Assembly (NCBI GenBank): GCA_942492025.1
Contig: CALODJ010000006.1
Span: 620,001-684,000, forward strand
Reading direction: 5' to 3'
DNA from: JABDQW01 sp942492025
GTDB lineage: Bacteria > Pseudomonadota > Gammaproteobacteria > SZUA-229
Length of the DNA: 64,000 nt
Under the pieces are notes generated by a model. That model did not search any database. It was given only the letters and a program-made list of their open reading frames with translations, and had not been told where the DNA came from. The position numbers were made by a program, and so were the translations under genes. Below, in pieces: positions 1 to 9,603 of this stretch; position 1 is the first letter of the stretch; each line of letters begins with the position of its first letter.

Positions 1-30
1 CAATAAATCACAATCCACCCGCGCATGAAA

Positions 31-1347
31 TCACAATAACAGCCGACGCGTATCGGACAGCACCTTGTTCAGGAAAGAGGTGAAACGCGCACCATCGGCA
101 CCGTCGATGACGCGGTGATCGTACGATAGCGATAACGGCAGTATCAGACGCGGCACGAATTCACCATCCTTGTAGACCGGTTTCATCTGCGCGCGCGACA
201 CACCCAGTATCGCCACTTCGGGTGCATTGACGATGGGAGTGAATGCGGTGCCGCCGATACCGCCCAGGCTGGAGATGCTGATACAGCCGCCCGATAAGTC
301 GGCGGGCGACAGTTTTCTGTCCCGCGCCTTGGCGCTGACAGCAATCAGCTCATTGGCAAGTTCGATCAGCGATTTACGGTCACAGTTGCGTATCACCGGG
401 ACCACCAGGCCAGCTGGGGTATCAACGGCCACGCCGATATGAATGTATTTCTTCAGGATCAGGTTCTCACCGGTGGCATCCAGTGACGCGTTGAAACGCG
501 GGTATTCTCTCAGCGCAGAGACCAGTGCTTTCATCAGGAAGGCAAGCACGGTGACGCGCGCGCCTTCATTTTTATGTTCTTCGTTGAGTTGTTTGCGGAA
601 GGCTTCCAGCTCGGTGATATCGGCTTCATCAAACTGGGTCACATGCGGAACGGTTACCCAGTTGCGGTGCAGGAACTGGCCGGTCAGCTTGTTGATCTTG
701 GTCAGTGGCTGGGTTTCAATCTCACCGAATTCGCTGAAATCGATTTCCGGCATCGGAGCGACGCCGAGTCCGTCGCCGGCGGATGTCATCACCCGCTTGA
801 CGAAGGCGGTGACATCGTCTTTGAGTATACGCCCCTTGTTGCCGCTACCGGTGATCTGCGCCAGGTCGGCGCCGAGTTCGCGGGCGAACTTGCGCACCGA
901 TGGACTGGCGTGTGCCTTGCGGAAACCGGCTTCGTCGATCGGCGAGGGGGCAACCGGCGGTGGTCGCTGCGCTGATGCCGGCGCTGCAACAGGTGTAGGT
1001 GGCGGAGTGGGAGCGGCGGCCTGCTCCGATTTTGCTGGCTGGGCCGGTGGAATTTCTTCGGGCTGCTCTGCTGCTTTTTCTTCGGTCGCGGGCGCTGCTT
1101 CCGCAGCTGAGACTTCCATACTCATCAGCAGGTCGCCCTGGGAGACCTTGTCGCCGATACTGACCTTGACTTCCTTGATGGTGCCCGCCTGTGGTGAGGG
1201 TATCTCCATCGCCGCTTTGTCCGATTCGAGCGATACCAGTGGATCCTCGAGATTGATGCTGTCACCGGGTGAGACCATGATCTCGATGACTTCCACGCCT
1301 TCGAAATCGCCAATGTCAGGAACTAGAATGTCTTTCACATTTGCCAT
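31..1347 (-). CDS. aceF: Pyruvate dehydrogenase E2, dihydrolipoyllysine acetyltransferase
   Basis: This is the acetyl-transferring core of pyruvate dehydrogenase, which passes acetyl groups from E1 to CoA. Domains in order: one lipoyl domain (about residues 1-80, with the lipoylated Lys44 in ESDKAAMEIP), a long Ala/Pro/Gln linker (about 84-140), a peripheral subunit-binding domain (about 145-182) and the catalytic acyltransferase domain ending with SYDHRVIDGADG, whose His is catalytic. At 438 residues it carries only one lipoyl domain, whereas E. coli AceF has three. It lies 13 bp downstream of aceE and is surely co-transcribed with it. lpdA (E3) would be expected beyond the left edge but is not visible. 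Confidence 0.97.
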   Translation of the reverse strand: MANVKDILVPDIGDFEGVEVIEIMVSPGDSINLEDPLVSLESDKAAMEIPSPQAGTIKEVKVSIGDKVSQGDLLMSMEVSAAEAAPATEEKAAEQPEEIPPAQPAKSEQAAAPTPPPTPVAAPASAQRPPPVAPSPIDEAGFRKAHASPSVRKFARELGADLAQITGSGNKGRILKDDVTAFVKRVMTSAGDGLGVAPMPEIDFSEFGEIETQPLTKINKLTGQFLHRNWVTVPHVTQFDEADITELEAFRKQLNEEHKNEGARVTVLAFLMKALVSALREYPRFNASLDATGENLILKKYIHIGVAVDTPAGLVVPVIRNCDRKSLIELANELIAVSAKARDRKLSPADLSGGCISISSLGGIGGTAFTPIVNAPEVAILGVSRAQMKPVYKDGEFVPRLILPLSLSYDHRVIDGADGARFTSFLNKVLSDTRRLLL

Positions 1348-1360
1348 TGTCGGATTCCTG

Positions 1361-4021
1361 TCAAGCCGTCAGCGGATTCGGTTTTCTGATGCTGATGTGG
1401 TATTTCTTGATCGCATCTTTAACCCTGGACGCAGGCATCGTGCCTTCATCGGCCAGTGTCTTCAAAGCGGCAATGGTGATGTAATTGCTATTGACCTCGA
1501 AGTGTTTGCGTAATTGCTTGCGTGTGTCAGAACGGCCAAAGCCGTCGGTACCCAGTACCGTGTAGGTGGCGGGTACAAAATGACGGATTTGCTCGGCTAC
1601 GTTGCGGACGTAGTCGGATGATGAAATGACGGGGCCTTCACAGTCCTTCATTTGCTGTTCAATAAAGCTGACGCGGGCTTTCTTTTCGGGATTGAGCATG
1701 TTCCAGCGTTCGCAGTCACGGGCGTCACGTGCGAGTTCGTTATAACTGGTGATGCTCCAAACGTCTGCACTGACACCCCAATCGTTCTTCAGTTGTTCTG
1801 CGGCTGCAATGACTTCGCGCAAAATCGTACCGCTGCCAAACAGCTGGACTTTGGCTTCTGCTTCGGTCGCAATATCTTCACTGAAACGATACATGCCTTT
1901 GACAATGCCTTTTTCAACGCCTTTGGGCATTGCCGGTTGCACGTAGTTTTCGTTCATCGCGGTGACATAGTAATAGACGTTTTCCTGGTGTTGCATCATG
2001 CGGCACATGCCGTCATGAATGATTACCGCTAACTCATAGGCGAAGCAGGGGTCATAGGCAATACAGTTCGGGATCGTTGAGGCCACCAGCAGACTGTGGC
2101 CATCCTGGTGTTGTAAACCCTCACCCGCAAGCGTGGTGCGCCCAGCGGTGCCGCCGATCAGAAAACCGCGTGCCTGCATGTCACCTGCGGCCCAGGCCAG
2201 GTCGCCGATGCGCTGAAAACCGAACATGGAGTAGTAGATGTAAAAGGGTATCATGTTCACGCCGTGCGAGCTGTAGGCGGTCGCGGCAGCTATCCAGGAA
2301 GACATTGCACCGGCTTCGTTGATACCTTCTTCAAGAATCTGGCCACTCTTGTCTTCCTTGTAAAACATGACCTGTTCCTTATCCTGTGGCTCATAAAGCT
2401 GGCCCACGGACGAATAGATGCCGAGTTGTCGGAACATGCCTTCCATTCCGAAGGTGCGGGCTTCATCCGGTACGATCGGTACGACGTATTTGCCGATTTT
2501 CTTGTCGCGTGCCAGTGCTGTCAGCATGCGTATAAAAGCCATCGTGGTCGACATTTCACGTTCGCCCGAACCATCGAGCATGGTCTGAAAAATATCGATA
2601 TCGGGTATTTCCAGCGGTGCGGCCAGATGCTCGCGTGAGGGCAGGTTGCCGCCCAGCGCCTTGCGGCGCTCTTTCAGGTAACGTATTTCATCGCTGTCTT
2701 GCGCCGGGCGGTAGTATGCGGCTTTCTCGACCTGTTCTTCGGTCAGCGGAATATCGAATCGATCACGAAAAGCCTTTAGCGATTCGATGTTCATTTTCTT
2801 TTGTGAATGCGTGATGTTCTGACCTTCACCCGCTACACCCATGCCGTAACCTTTAACCGTTTTTGTCAGGATCACGGTGGGCTGACCCTCGTGCTTCATT
2901 GCCGCAGCATAGGCAGCGTAGACCTTGTGTGGATCGTGCCCACCACGGTTCAGACGCCAGATGTCTTCGTCTGACATGGTTGCAACCATGGCTTTCAATT
3001 CGGGATATTTACCGAAGAAATGTTCGCGCACATAGGCGCCGTCTTTGGATTTGTAGTTCTGGTAATCACCATCGACCGCCTCTTCCATGCGTTGACGCAG
3101 CAGGCCGTCTTTGTCTCTGGCCAGTAGCGGGTCCCAGTAACCGCCCCAGACCACCTTGATCACATTCCAGCCGGCACCGCGAAACACGGATTCGAGTTCC
3201 TGAATGATTTTACCGTTGCCGCGCACCGGTCCATCCAGACGTTGCAGGTTGCAGTTGATCACGAAAATCAGGTTGTCCAGCCTTTCACGGCCACCCAGTG
3301 AGATGGCTCCCAGGGATTCGGGCTCATCCATTTCGCCATCACCGCAGAATGCCCATACCTTTCTGTTAGCGGTGTTGGCAATACCGCGATCTTGCAGGTA
3401 TTTCATGAAGCGCGCCTGGTATATAGCCATGATCGGTCCCAGGCCCATCGAAACTGTGGGAAATTGCCAGAAATCCGGCATCAGCCAGGGATGGGGGTAG
3501 GATGACAGGCCATTGCCATCGACTTCCTGGCGGAAGCGATCGAGCTGTTCCTCGTTCAGTCGGCCTTCGAGATACGCGCGCGCGTATATTCCCGGTGCCG
3601 AGTGCCCCTGCATAAAGATCAGGTCTCCGCCATGCTCGTGAGTGTGGGCGCGAAAGAAATGATTGAGTCCGACATCGTAAAGTGTTGCAGCCGAGGCGAA
3701 GCTGGCAATATGGCCACCGAGCTCAGAGCTTTCCTTGTTGGCGCGAACCACCATAGCCAGTGCATTCCAGCGCACCAGTGACTTGATACGGCGCTCGATT
3801 GCGGTATCTCCCGGGTGCTGCTCCTGCAGGTGCGGTGGAATTGTGTTGAGGTAGGCGGTATTGTTGGTGAACGGTAGATTCGCGCCCGAGCGCCGTGCAT
3901 CATCGACCAGTTTTTCGATCAGAAAATGGGCGCGTTCCAGCCCCTCATTGGCGATGACAGCATCGAGCGCGTCCAGCCATTCCTGGGTTTCCTGAGGGTC
4001 TATGTCATGTTTCTCAGTCAT
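1361..4021 (-). CDS. aceE: Pyruvate dehydrogenase E1 component, homodimeric type
   Basis: ThDP-dependent decarboxylase of pyruvate and first enzyme of the pyruvate dehydrogenase complex. The product is about 886 residues, the normal length for the homodimeric gammaproteobacterial form. It shows the N-terminal DIDPxETxEWLDALD signature and the ThDP-binding GDGEMDEPES segment. An in-frame ATG lies 24 bp further upstream, at 4045. I chose 4021 because GTGAGA precedes it at ribosome-binding distance and the DIDPQE motif then begins near residue 7, as is usual. It is the first gene of aceEF. Confidence 0.96.
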   Translation of the reverse strand: MTEKHDIDPQETQEWLDALDAVIANEGLERAHFLIEKLVDDARRSGANLPFTNNTAYLNTIPPHLQEQHPGDTAIERRIKSLVRWNALAMVVRANKESSELGGHIASFASAATLYDVGLNHFFRAHTHEHGGDLIFMQGHSAPGIYARAYLEGRLNEEQLDRFRQEVDGNGLSSYPHPWLMPDFWQFPTVSMGLGPIMAIYQARFMKYLQDRGIANTANRKVWAFCGDGEMDEPESLGAISLGGRERLDNLIFVINCNLQRLDGPVRGNGKIIQELESVFRGAGWNVIKVVWGGYWDPLLARDKDGLLRQRMEEAVDGDYQNYKSKDGAYVREHFFGKYPELKAMVATMSDEDIWRLNRGGHDPHKVYAAYAAAMKHEGQPTVILTKTVKGYGMGVAGEGQNITHSQKKMNIESLKAFRDRFDIPLTEEQVEKAAYYRPAQDSDEIRYLKERRKALGGNLPSREHLAAPLEIPDIDIFQTMLDGSGEREMSTTMAFIRMLTALARDKKIGKYVVPIVPDEARTFGMEGMFRQLGIYSSVGQLYEPQDKEQVMFYKEDKSGQILEEGINEAGAMSSWIAAATAYSSHGVNMIPFYIYYSMFGFQRIGDLAWAAGDMQARGFLIGGTAGRTTLAGEGLQHQDGHSLLVASTIPNCIAYDPCFAYELAVIIHDGMCRMMQHQENVYYYVTAMNENYVQPAMPKGVEKGIVKGMYRFSEDIATEAEAKVQLFGSGTILREVIAAAEQLKNDWGVSADVWSITSYNELARDARDCERWNMLNPEKKARVSFIEQQMKDCEGPVISSSDYVRNVAEQIRHFVPATYTVLGTDGFGRSDTRKQLRKHFEVNSNYITIAALKTLADEGTMPASRVKDAIKKYHISIRKPNPLTA

Positions 4022-4366
4022 GTATTTCTCACACGTTTGGTACAAATCGCGGCATCATGTTGTGTATATTTGCGATTTCTACGAAGTTCTTTTATTTTTA
4101 TTAATCGGCCAGCAGGTTTTTTCAAACAGTTTCGGGCGGTTCTATGCTGGCAGGAAGCGAAATTATAGAAGCTAATCGCGGCATAGTCGAATTAGAAAGA
4201 CAATCGATTACGAATAATCCTCATGAACAATGCCACACATTCCGTGACTGTATTTTGGGCTGGATAGTGATGAAATTGCGAATAAGGGTTCGTCGAACGG
4301 TATATTGATTGTTTTCTCACTGTATAATTCGCTCCCTGATCATTACTATGTGAGTGGAGAACCCGG
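4022..4366. promoter_or_regulatory. Divergent intergenic region aceE/argG with a likely argG -10 box
   Basis: This 345-bp gap separates the divergent aceE and argG starts and must hold both promoters. A consensus TATAAT lies at 4323-4328, 38 bp before the argG ATG. The hexamer TTGATT at 4305-4310 is too close to be its -35 box, so the -35 is unclear. A GGAG lies just upstream of the argG ATG. I see no convincing ArgR box or gene here. Confidence 0.4.
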
Positions 4367-5587
4367 ATGTCTGCTAGTAACACCACCATCAAGAAAGCGG
4401 TACTTGCCTATTCGGGTGGGCTGGATACGTCGGTTATTCTGAAATGGCTGGAGGATACCTATGGTTGTGAGGTGGTGACATTTACCGCCGACATCGGTCA
4501 AGGCGAAGAAGTCGAACCGGCGCGTGCCAAGGCCGAAGCAATGGGTGTCAAGGAAATCTACGTCGAGGATCTGCGCGAAGAGTTTGTGCGCGATTATGTG
4601 TATCCGATGTTTCGCGCCAACACCATCTACGAAGGGGAGTACCTGCTCGGCACATCGATCGCGCGACCGTTGATCGCCAAACGCCTGGTCGAAATTGCGA
4701 ATCAAACCGGCGCGGATGCCATCTCTCACGGCGCTACCGGCAAGGGAAATGACCAGGTGCGTTTCGAGCTGGGTGCCTATGCACTGAAACCGGGTATACA
4801 TATCATAGCGCCCTGGCGCGAATGGGATTTACTGTCGCGTGAAAAATTGATGCACTATGCAGCGCAGCATGGTATTGCCGTTGATTTCAACAAGGGCAAG
4901 AAGTCACCGTATTCGATGGATGCGAATTTATTGCATATTTCCTACGAAGGTGGTGTGCTCGAAGATCCGTGGGCAGAACCGGAAGAAGATATGTGGCGTT
5001 GGACCGTGTCGCCTGAAAGGGCGCCGGATACACCGACATATATCGAACTGAGCTACAAGATGGGTGATATTGTCGCTATCGATGGCACCGCAACGACACC
5101 TGCTGAGGTGTTGACACGGTTGAACAAGCTTGCTGGCGACAATGGTATTGGTCGTCTTGATATGGTCGAGAACCGATACGTGGGTATGAAGTCACGTGGC
5201 TGTTATGAAACGCCGGGTGGTACGGTCATGCTCAAGGCGCATCGCGCGATTGAATCATTAACGCTCGATCGTGAAGTGGCGCATCTGAAAGATGAATTGA
5301 TGCCTCGCTATGCCGAGCTGATTTATAATGGTTACTGGTGGAGTCCCGAGCGTGAAATGCTGCAGCAGATGATCGACACTTCGCAGGCAGACGTCAACGG
5401 CGATGTTCGACTCAAGTTGTACAAGGGTAATGTGGAGGTTGTCGGTCGCCGTTCGGATAATTCGTTATTCGATGAAAATATCGCGACCTTCGAAGACGAT
5501 GCCGGTGCGTACGATCAGAAAGATGCGGAAGGGTTCATCAAACTTAACGCCCTGCGTTTGCGTATTGCGGCGAATAAGAAACGTTAA
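4367..5587 (+). CDS. argG: Argininosuccinate synthase
   Basis: Joins citrulline and aspartate with ATP to give argininosuccinate, the penultimate step of arginine synthesis, in the cytoplasm. The N-terminal YSGGLDTS motif is the PP-loop of the ATP pyrophosphatase fold, and the substrate-binding segment SHGATGKGNDQVRFE follows at about residues 123-137. The 406-residue length is standard for the short bacterial form. The ATG at 4367 is preceded by GGAGAA. It is monocistronic here: a palindromic repeat follows and mgtE converges from the other side. Confidence 0.98.
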   Translation: MSASNTTIKKAVLAYSGGLDTSVILKWLEDTYGCEVVTFTADIGQGEEVEPARAKAEAMGVKEIYVEDLREEFVRDYVYPMFRANTIYEGEYLLGTSIARPLIAKRLVEIANQTGADAISHGATGKGNDQVRFELGAYALKPGIHIIAPWREWDLLSREKLMHYAAQHGIAVDFNKGKKSPYSMDANLLHISYEGGVLEDPWAEPEEDMWRWTVSPERAPDTPTYIELSYKMGDIVAIDGTATTPAEVLTRLNKLAGDNGIGRLDMVENRYVGMKSRGCYETPGGTVMLKAHRAIESLTLDREVAHLKDELMPRYAELIYNGYWWSPEREMLQQMIDTSQADVNGDVRLKLYKGNVEVVGRRSDNSLFDENIATFEDDAGAYDQKDAEGFIKLNALRLRIAANKKR

Positions 5588-5594
5588 ATAAACA

Positions 5595-5846
5595 TTTGAC
5601 GCAAAGGCGCGAGGGTGCACAGGACGCAGAGAAATAGTTAGTCCGCAAATGAGCGCAAATATAATCCCGGGATGCCTGCAACGCTTCGCTTATGCAGGCT
5701 TATCTCGAATGAATATAAAAAATCTCCCACAGAGAGTGGTTGATTGAGGAGGCCACTCCTGTTGGTCGAGATGACATAAATACATTCGCGTTTATTAGCG
5801 TTCATTTGCGGACAACTAAATATCTCGCTGCGCCTCCGCGTTGAAA
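5595..5846. repeat. Nested inverted repeats between argG and mgtE
   Basis: The gap between the convergent argG and mgtE genes is largely one imperfect palindrome. Its outer arms are TTTGACGCAAAGGCGC (5595-5610) and GCGCCTCCGCGTTGAAA (5830-5846). Its inner 20-nt arms at 5641-5660 and 5794-5813 match at 18 of 20 positions. A small hairpin (GCCTGCA/TGCAGGC) lies near 5672-5697. No gene is seen. It resembles the short palindromic intergenic elements common in Proteobacteria. Confidence 0.7.
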
Positions 5847-5853
5847 AAATTTG

Positions 5854-7212
5854 TTAAATCAGGAACACCGTCGCCAGGCCGAGGAATACGAACAGGCCGA
5901 CGATGTCGGTTACCGTGGTGACAACAACGCTGCCGGCGATTGCCGGGTCGATGCGCATTTTTCTGAGTATTAGTGGTATGGCGGCGCCGGAGAAAGCGGC
6001 GACGACCAGGTTAATAATCATCGCGGCGGCGATGACCATGCCGATGTTGGCTTCTTTAAACCAAAGAAAAGCGGTGCCGCCAACGACCACGGCCCAGATG
6101 ACACCGTTGAACAGGCCGACGATTAATTCTTTTGATATCAACCACGCACGGTTCTGCCGACTCACCTGGCCCAGTGCCAGGCCACGGGTGACCAGCGTTA
6201 GTGTCTGGGTACCGGCAATCCCGCCCATGCTGGCAACAATGTTCATCAAGACTGCGATAGCTACGACTTTCTCCAGCGTACCTTCAAAATTTGATACCAC
6301 CCAGGATGCCATGAATGCTGTTATCAAATTAATACCCAGCCAGAGTGCTCGACGTCGCGAGCTGGGCACAACGGGTGCAAACAGGTCTTCTTCTTCCGTG
6401 AGTCCGGCCATCCCCATCACGGAGTGATCACCTTCTTCACGAATAACGTCAACGACATCGTCGACCGTGATGCGCCCGAGCAGCTTCATCTGTGCGTCGA
6501 CGACTGGCGCAGACACCAGGTCGTGGTCCTCGAAAATCCTGGCGACGCTGTCATCTTCGGTTTCTGCGGGAATGGCTTCGATCTCACGGCTCATTACATC
6601 GACAACATAGGACTGCGGGTCCGAAACAAGCAGGGTCGTTAACGGTAACAGGCCGATATAGCGGTTATCGCGGGTGGTCACGATAAGGTTGTCGGTGTTG
6701 TTGGGTAATTCATTCAAGCGCTGCAAATAGCGCAAGACCACTTCAAGCGTCACTTCTGGGCGTACGGTGATGGTGTCGGTGTTCATCAAGCCACCGGCAC
6801 TGTCTTCCGGATATGACAGTACGGCATCGAGGCGTTTTCTGCGCTGTGTATCCAGAGAAGTGAGGACTTCACCGGTGACCTTGTCAGGTAATGATTGTAC
6901 GAAGTCTGCAAGATCGTCGACGTCCATGCTTTCGGTTGCATACACCAGCTCTTGCAGCGGCATGTCGCGAATCAGTGTGGTGCGGACTTCATCGCCGACT
7001 TCAAGCAGAACTTCACCTTCTTTCTCCTGATCGACCAGATCCCACAACAAATTACGTTCAGAACAGGGCAGGGACTCGAGCAGGTCGGCGATTTCCGCTG
7101 GATTCAGTTCATTGAGCATGCGTCGAGCATGCTGCATGGCGCCCGTGTCAAGTGCATCGGACAGGGCCTTGAGCTGTGATTCAGTTTTTTCGACGTGATG
7201 GTTCTCTGCCAT
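5854..7212 (-). CDS. mgtE: Magnesium transporter MgtE family
   Basis: Inner-membrane Mg2+ channel. The N-terminal cytoplasmic half has the MgtE_N helical domain (about 15-120) and two CBS domains (about 130-250), which gate the pore by sensing Mg2+. The C-terminal half has five hydrophobic segments (about 280-450) with the conserved NxxxxxxGxxGxQT region near MNIVASMGGIAGTQT. I start it at the ATG at 7212 (MAENHHVEK). The longer frame begins inside the repeat that abuts the gene. The product is about 452 residues, normal for the family. It lies downstream of ptsI on the same strand but is cut off from it by repeat copy 1, which probably carries or displaces its promoter. Confidence 0.95.
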   Translation of the reverse strand: MAENHHVEKTESQLKALSDALDTGAMQHARRMLNELNPAEIADLLESLPCSERNLLWDLVDQEKEGEVLLEVGDEVRTTLIRDMPLQELVYATESMDVDDLADFVQSLPDKVTGEVLTSLDTQRRKRLDAVLSYPEDSAGGLMNTDTITVRPEVTLEVVLRYLQRLNELPNNTDNLIVTTRDNRYIGLLPLTTLLVSDPQSYVVDVMSREIEAIPAETEDDSVARIFEDHDLVSAPVVDAQMKLLGRITVDDVVDVIREEGDHSVMGMAGLTEEEDLFAPVVPSSRRRALWLGINLITAFMASWVVSNFEGTLEKVVAIAVLMNIVASMGGIAGTQTLTLVTRGLALGQVSRQNRAWLISKELIVGLFNGVIWAVVVGGTAFLWFKEANIGMVIAAAMIINLVVAAFSGAAIPLILRKMRIDPAIAGSVVVTTVTDIVGLFVFLGLATVFLI

Positions 7213-7220
7213 GGTAGATC

Positions 7221-7468
7221 TAGCCCGCATTTCTCATCAGGATCATGGGGGCAGGCGCAGGATTCGTGTTCGTATGCGCCGCTCTGGAGCGAAAAGCGTA
7301 GCAATAGCTATGGTTTGAGTGAAGAGCAAGCTTACGGACACGAAGACCAGCCTGAACCGTGATAGGCTCGCTTGAAGAACACACTGTATCTCTGGTCATT
7401 CTAGCTTTACTCCAAAGTACCAATGCTGAACCAGTCTTCTACGCCGCCTGGTGAGAAATGCGGGTTAG
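7221..7468 (+). repeat. Composite palindromic repeat, copy 1 (uninterrupted)
   Basis: A 248-bp element running from TAGCCCGCATTTCTCA at the left to TGAGAAATGCGGGTTA at the right. The ends are inverted repeats bounded by TA. The core has a second inverted repeat (TTCGTGTTCGTATGC against GCTTACGGACACGAA), a CGCTC/GAGCG hairpin and a CGTAGC-AATA-GCTATG hairpin, followed by GCCT...AGGC. It begins 8 bp upstream of the mgtE ATG and ends about 100 bp beyond the 3' end of ptsI. The remaining gap to ptsI (7469-7570) holds nothing I recognise. Confidence 0.9.
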
Positions 7469-7570
7469 ATAGGTGCTATGAGTGCATGCGGGCTGGCCAG
7501 CAACGGGCGGGCGAGAATCTCTACAAAAGTCTAGCACGCTACCGCATGATTCAGAAAAAAGACGGGTAAT

Positions 7571-9301
7571 CTAATTGTTGAGCCTATCCACCAGGGCTTC
7601 GATTTGATGCAAATCATGGCAGCTCAGTATTTCCTCCGCCTGGGCACGTAGCTGGCCCATATCGCTGCTGTTGATGATGTGTTTGATTTCCAGTATCGCA
7701 TTCGCCTGTATACTGAAATAGTCGAGTCCCATCCCAAGAAGCAGGCGCGTATACCTGGGATCACTGGCCATTTCGCCACACATTGACACAGGTATCTTAG
7801 CTTTTTTGCCGGCATCGATAGTGATCTTGATTAATTTCAGCACAGCAGGGTGCAGAGGGTTGTACAGATAATTGACTTCTTCATCGATACGGTCGATAGC
7901 CAGCGTATACTGAATCAGGTCATTGGTGCCTATTGATAGAAAATCCAGCCGATGAGCAAATACGTCCGAAGACAATGCTGCGGCCGGAACCTCAATCATG
8001 GCACCGAGTTCGATCTTGTCATTGAAGCGAACCTTGCGCTGACGTAACAGTTCCTTGGCGTGTTCGATGAGTACGGATATCTGTTCCAGTTCATCAATAC
8101 TGGTCATCATCGGTATCATCATTTTTACATCGCCATAGGCTGCAACCCGCATGATGGCGCATAGTTGGTGAATAAAATACTCCGGTTCTTTCAGGCATCG
8201 CCTGATTGCACGTAAACCCATGGCGGGATTGTGAGCCATAGGTCCCTGCCCCACAGCATCCTGGATTTCCTTGTCAGCACCAAGGTCAAGTGTGCGGATG
8301 GTCAGTGATTTACCCTTGAGCCGGAACAGCGCGCGTTTATAGGTTCTAAACTGAGTTTCCTCATCGACTAACTGGCTGTTTTCTATAAATAGCATCTCGG
8401 TACGATACAGGCCTACTCCCGTATCGTCGAAATTCTTCAGATTGCGAATATCTTCAGGCCGGTCGATGTTGCCTTGTATCTCAATGGCAAAACCATCCTG
8501 GGTTATCGCCGGCTTGTTGATCAAGCGGTTCAGTTGAGCCTTGCGTTGGATGTTTTTTAGTCGAAGATTGCGGTAGTACTTGAGTGAGCGCGCATCGGGG
8601 TCGCCGATAACGGTGCCATAATGGCCATCAATAATCAGTTTTTCAGTCGGGTGAATCAGCTGGCGTGCACTGTGTACCCCGACGATTGCCGGTATGCCCA
8701 GATTTCTTGCAAGGATGGCAGTATGGGACATCGGACCACCAAATTCAGTAACGAAGGCGGCGACTTTCTGGTGCTGCATCATGAGGGTGTCGGCGGGAGT
8801 CAGGTCATCGGAAATGACGATGCGACCCTTGAGCTTTACCGGCTCCGATGTCGATTCAGGCTTTTCCGTCAGGCAGTGTTGAATTCGTTGTACGACATGG
8901 ACGACATCATCCTTGCGTGTTCTCAAGTACGGGTCTTCCATTTCTTCGAAAATTTGCACCAGCCGATCACACTGAACCTGAAGCGCCCATTCTGCGTTGC
9001 AGGAAAATTCCTTGATGATTAATGCGGAACCTTCATCAAATGCCGGGTCTTCCAGCATGAGTAAGTGTGAATCGATGAAGGCCAGAATATCTTCCGGTGT
9101 TTCTGCTGCAATCTTATTCTTTATCTCATTGAGTTGCTGAGTGGCCTCGACGACAGCCAGCTGCAGTCGCTTTATTTCATTGTCATGATATTTGGCGGGA
9201 ACGTTGTATTCCGTCGCTTTTGTGGTCGCACGCACGTAAACATAGGCGTTGCCGATAGCAATTCCTCGAGAGACCCCTATGCCGTTGAGTAGAATACTCA
9301 A
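7571..9301 (-). CDS. ptsI: PEP-protein phosphotransferase, PTS enzyme I
   Basis: Cytoplasmic enzyme that autophosphorylates with phosphoenolpyruvate and passes the phosphate to HPr. The phosphorylated His193 sits in GGPMSHTAI. The C-terminal PEP-binding barrel has the conserved Arg and Glu clusters and the catalytic Cys in VSMCGEMAS. The 576-residue length is that of plain EI; there is no N-terminal GAF domain, so it is not PtsP. It follows ptsH by 27 bp in the run hprK-rapZ-EIIA-ptsH-ptsI. As no EIIB or EIIC is present, its likely job here is to feed a regulatory chain rather than sugar uptake. Confidence 0.96.
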   Translation of the reverse strand: MSILLNGIGVSRGIAIGNAYVYVRATTKATEYNVPAKYHDNEIKRLQLAVVEATQQLNEIKNKIAAETPEDILAFIDSHLLMLEDPAFDEGSALIIKEFSCNAEWALQVQCDRLVQIFEEMEDPYLRTRKDDVVHVVQRIQHCLTEKPESTSEPVKLKGRIVISDDLTPADTLMMQHQKVAAFVTEFGGPMSHTAILARNLGIPAIVGVHSARQLIHPTEKLIIDGHYGTVIGDPDARSLKYYRNLRLKNIQRKAQLNRLINKPAITQDGFAIEIQGNIDRPEDIRNLKNFDDTGVGLYRTEMLFIENSQLVDEETQFRTYKRALFRLKGKSLTIRTLDLGADKEIQDAVGQGPMAHNPAMGLRAIRRCLKEPEYFIHQLCAIMRVAAYGDVKMMIPMMTSIDELEQISVLIEHAKELLRQRKVRFNDKIELGAMIEVPAAALSSDVFAHRLDFLSIGTNDLIQYTLAIDRIDEEVNYLYNPLHPAVLKLIKITIDAGKKAKIPVSMCGEMASDPRYTRLLLGMGLDYFSIQANAILEIKHIINSSDMGQLRAQAEEILSCHDLHQIEALVDRLNN

Positions 9302-9328
9302 ATACTGTGCCTCGTATACGCCGGTGAA

Positions 9329-9601
9329 CTATTCATCTTCATCAAAACGGTCATTGATCAGTTGTTGAAGTGCATCGACACTATTTGCTGCATCGCTGCC
9401 TTTTGCATGAATCGTCACGGTTGATCCTTTGCTTGCAGCCAGCATCATTACCCCCATGATACTCTTCGCGTTTACGCGTCGCGAGTCTTTCTCGATGTCT
9501 ATATCGCTGCTGAAGCTCGATGCAAGTTTGACAAATTTGGCTGCAGCCCGCGCGTGCATGCCGAGTTTGTTGATGATTTCAATGTCGCGGCTAACTTCCA
9601 T
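9329..9601 (-). CDS. ptsH: Phosphocarrier protein HPr
   Basis: Small 90-residue phosphocarrier between enzyme I and the EIIA proteins. His16 in NKLGMHARAA is the PEP-dependent phosphorylation site. Ser47 in AKSIMGVMML matches the regulatory serine that HPr kinase phosphorylates, in keeping with the hprK gene two kilobases upstream in the same run. The family length is 85-90 residues. It starts 3 bp after the stop of the EIIA gene. Confidence 0.96.
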   Translation of the reverse strand: MEVSRDIEIINKLGMHARAAAKFVKLASSFSSDIDIEKDSRRVNAKSIMGVMMLAASKGSTVTIHAKGSDAANSVDALQQLINDRFDEDE

Positions 9602-9603
9602 TA

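Noticed and set aside
443..1513. A 356-codon open frame on the plus strand opposite aceF and the end of aceE
   Set aside because: It is antisense to aceF, Ser-rich and of no known family. It reflects codon bias of the true gene on the other strand.
4305..4328. Complete sigma-70 promoter for argG from TTGATT and TATAAT
   Set aside because: The two hexamers are only 12 bp apart, too close for a normal promoter; only the -10 box is retained as a candidate.
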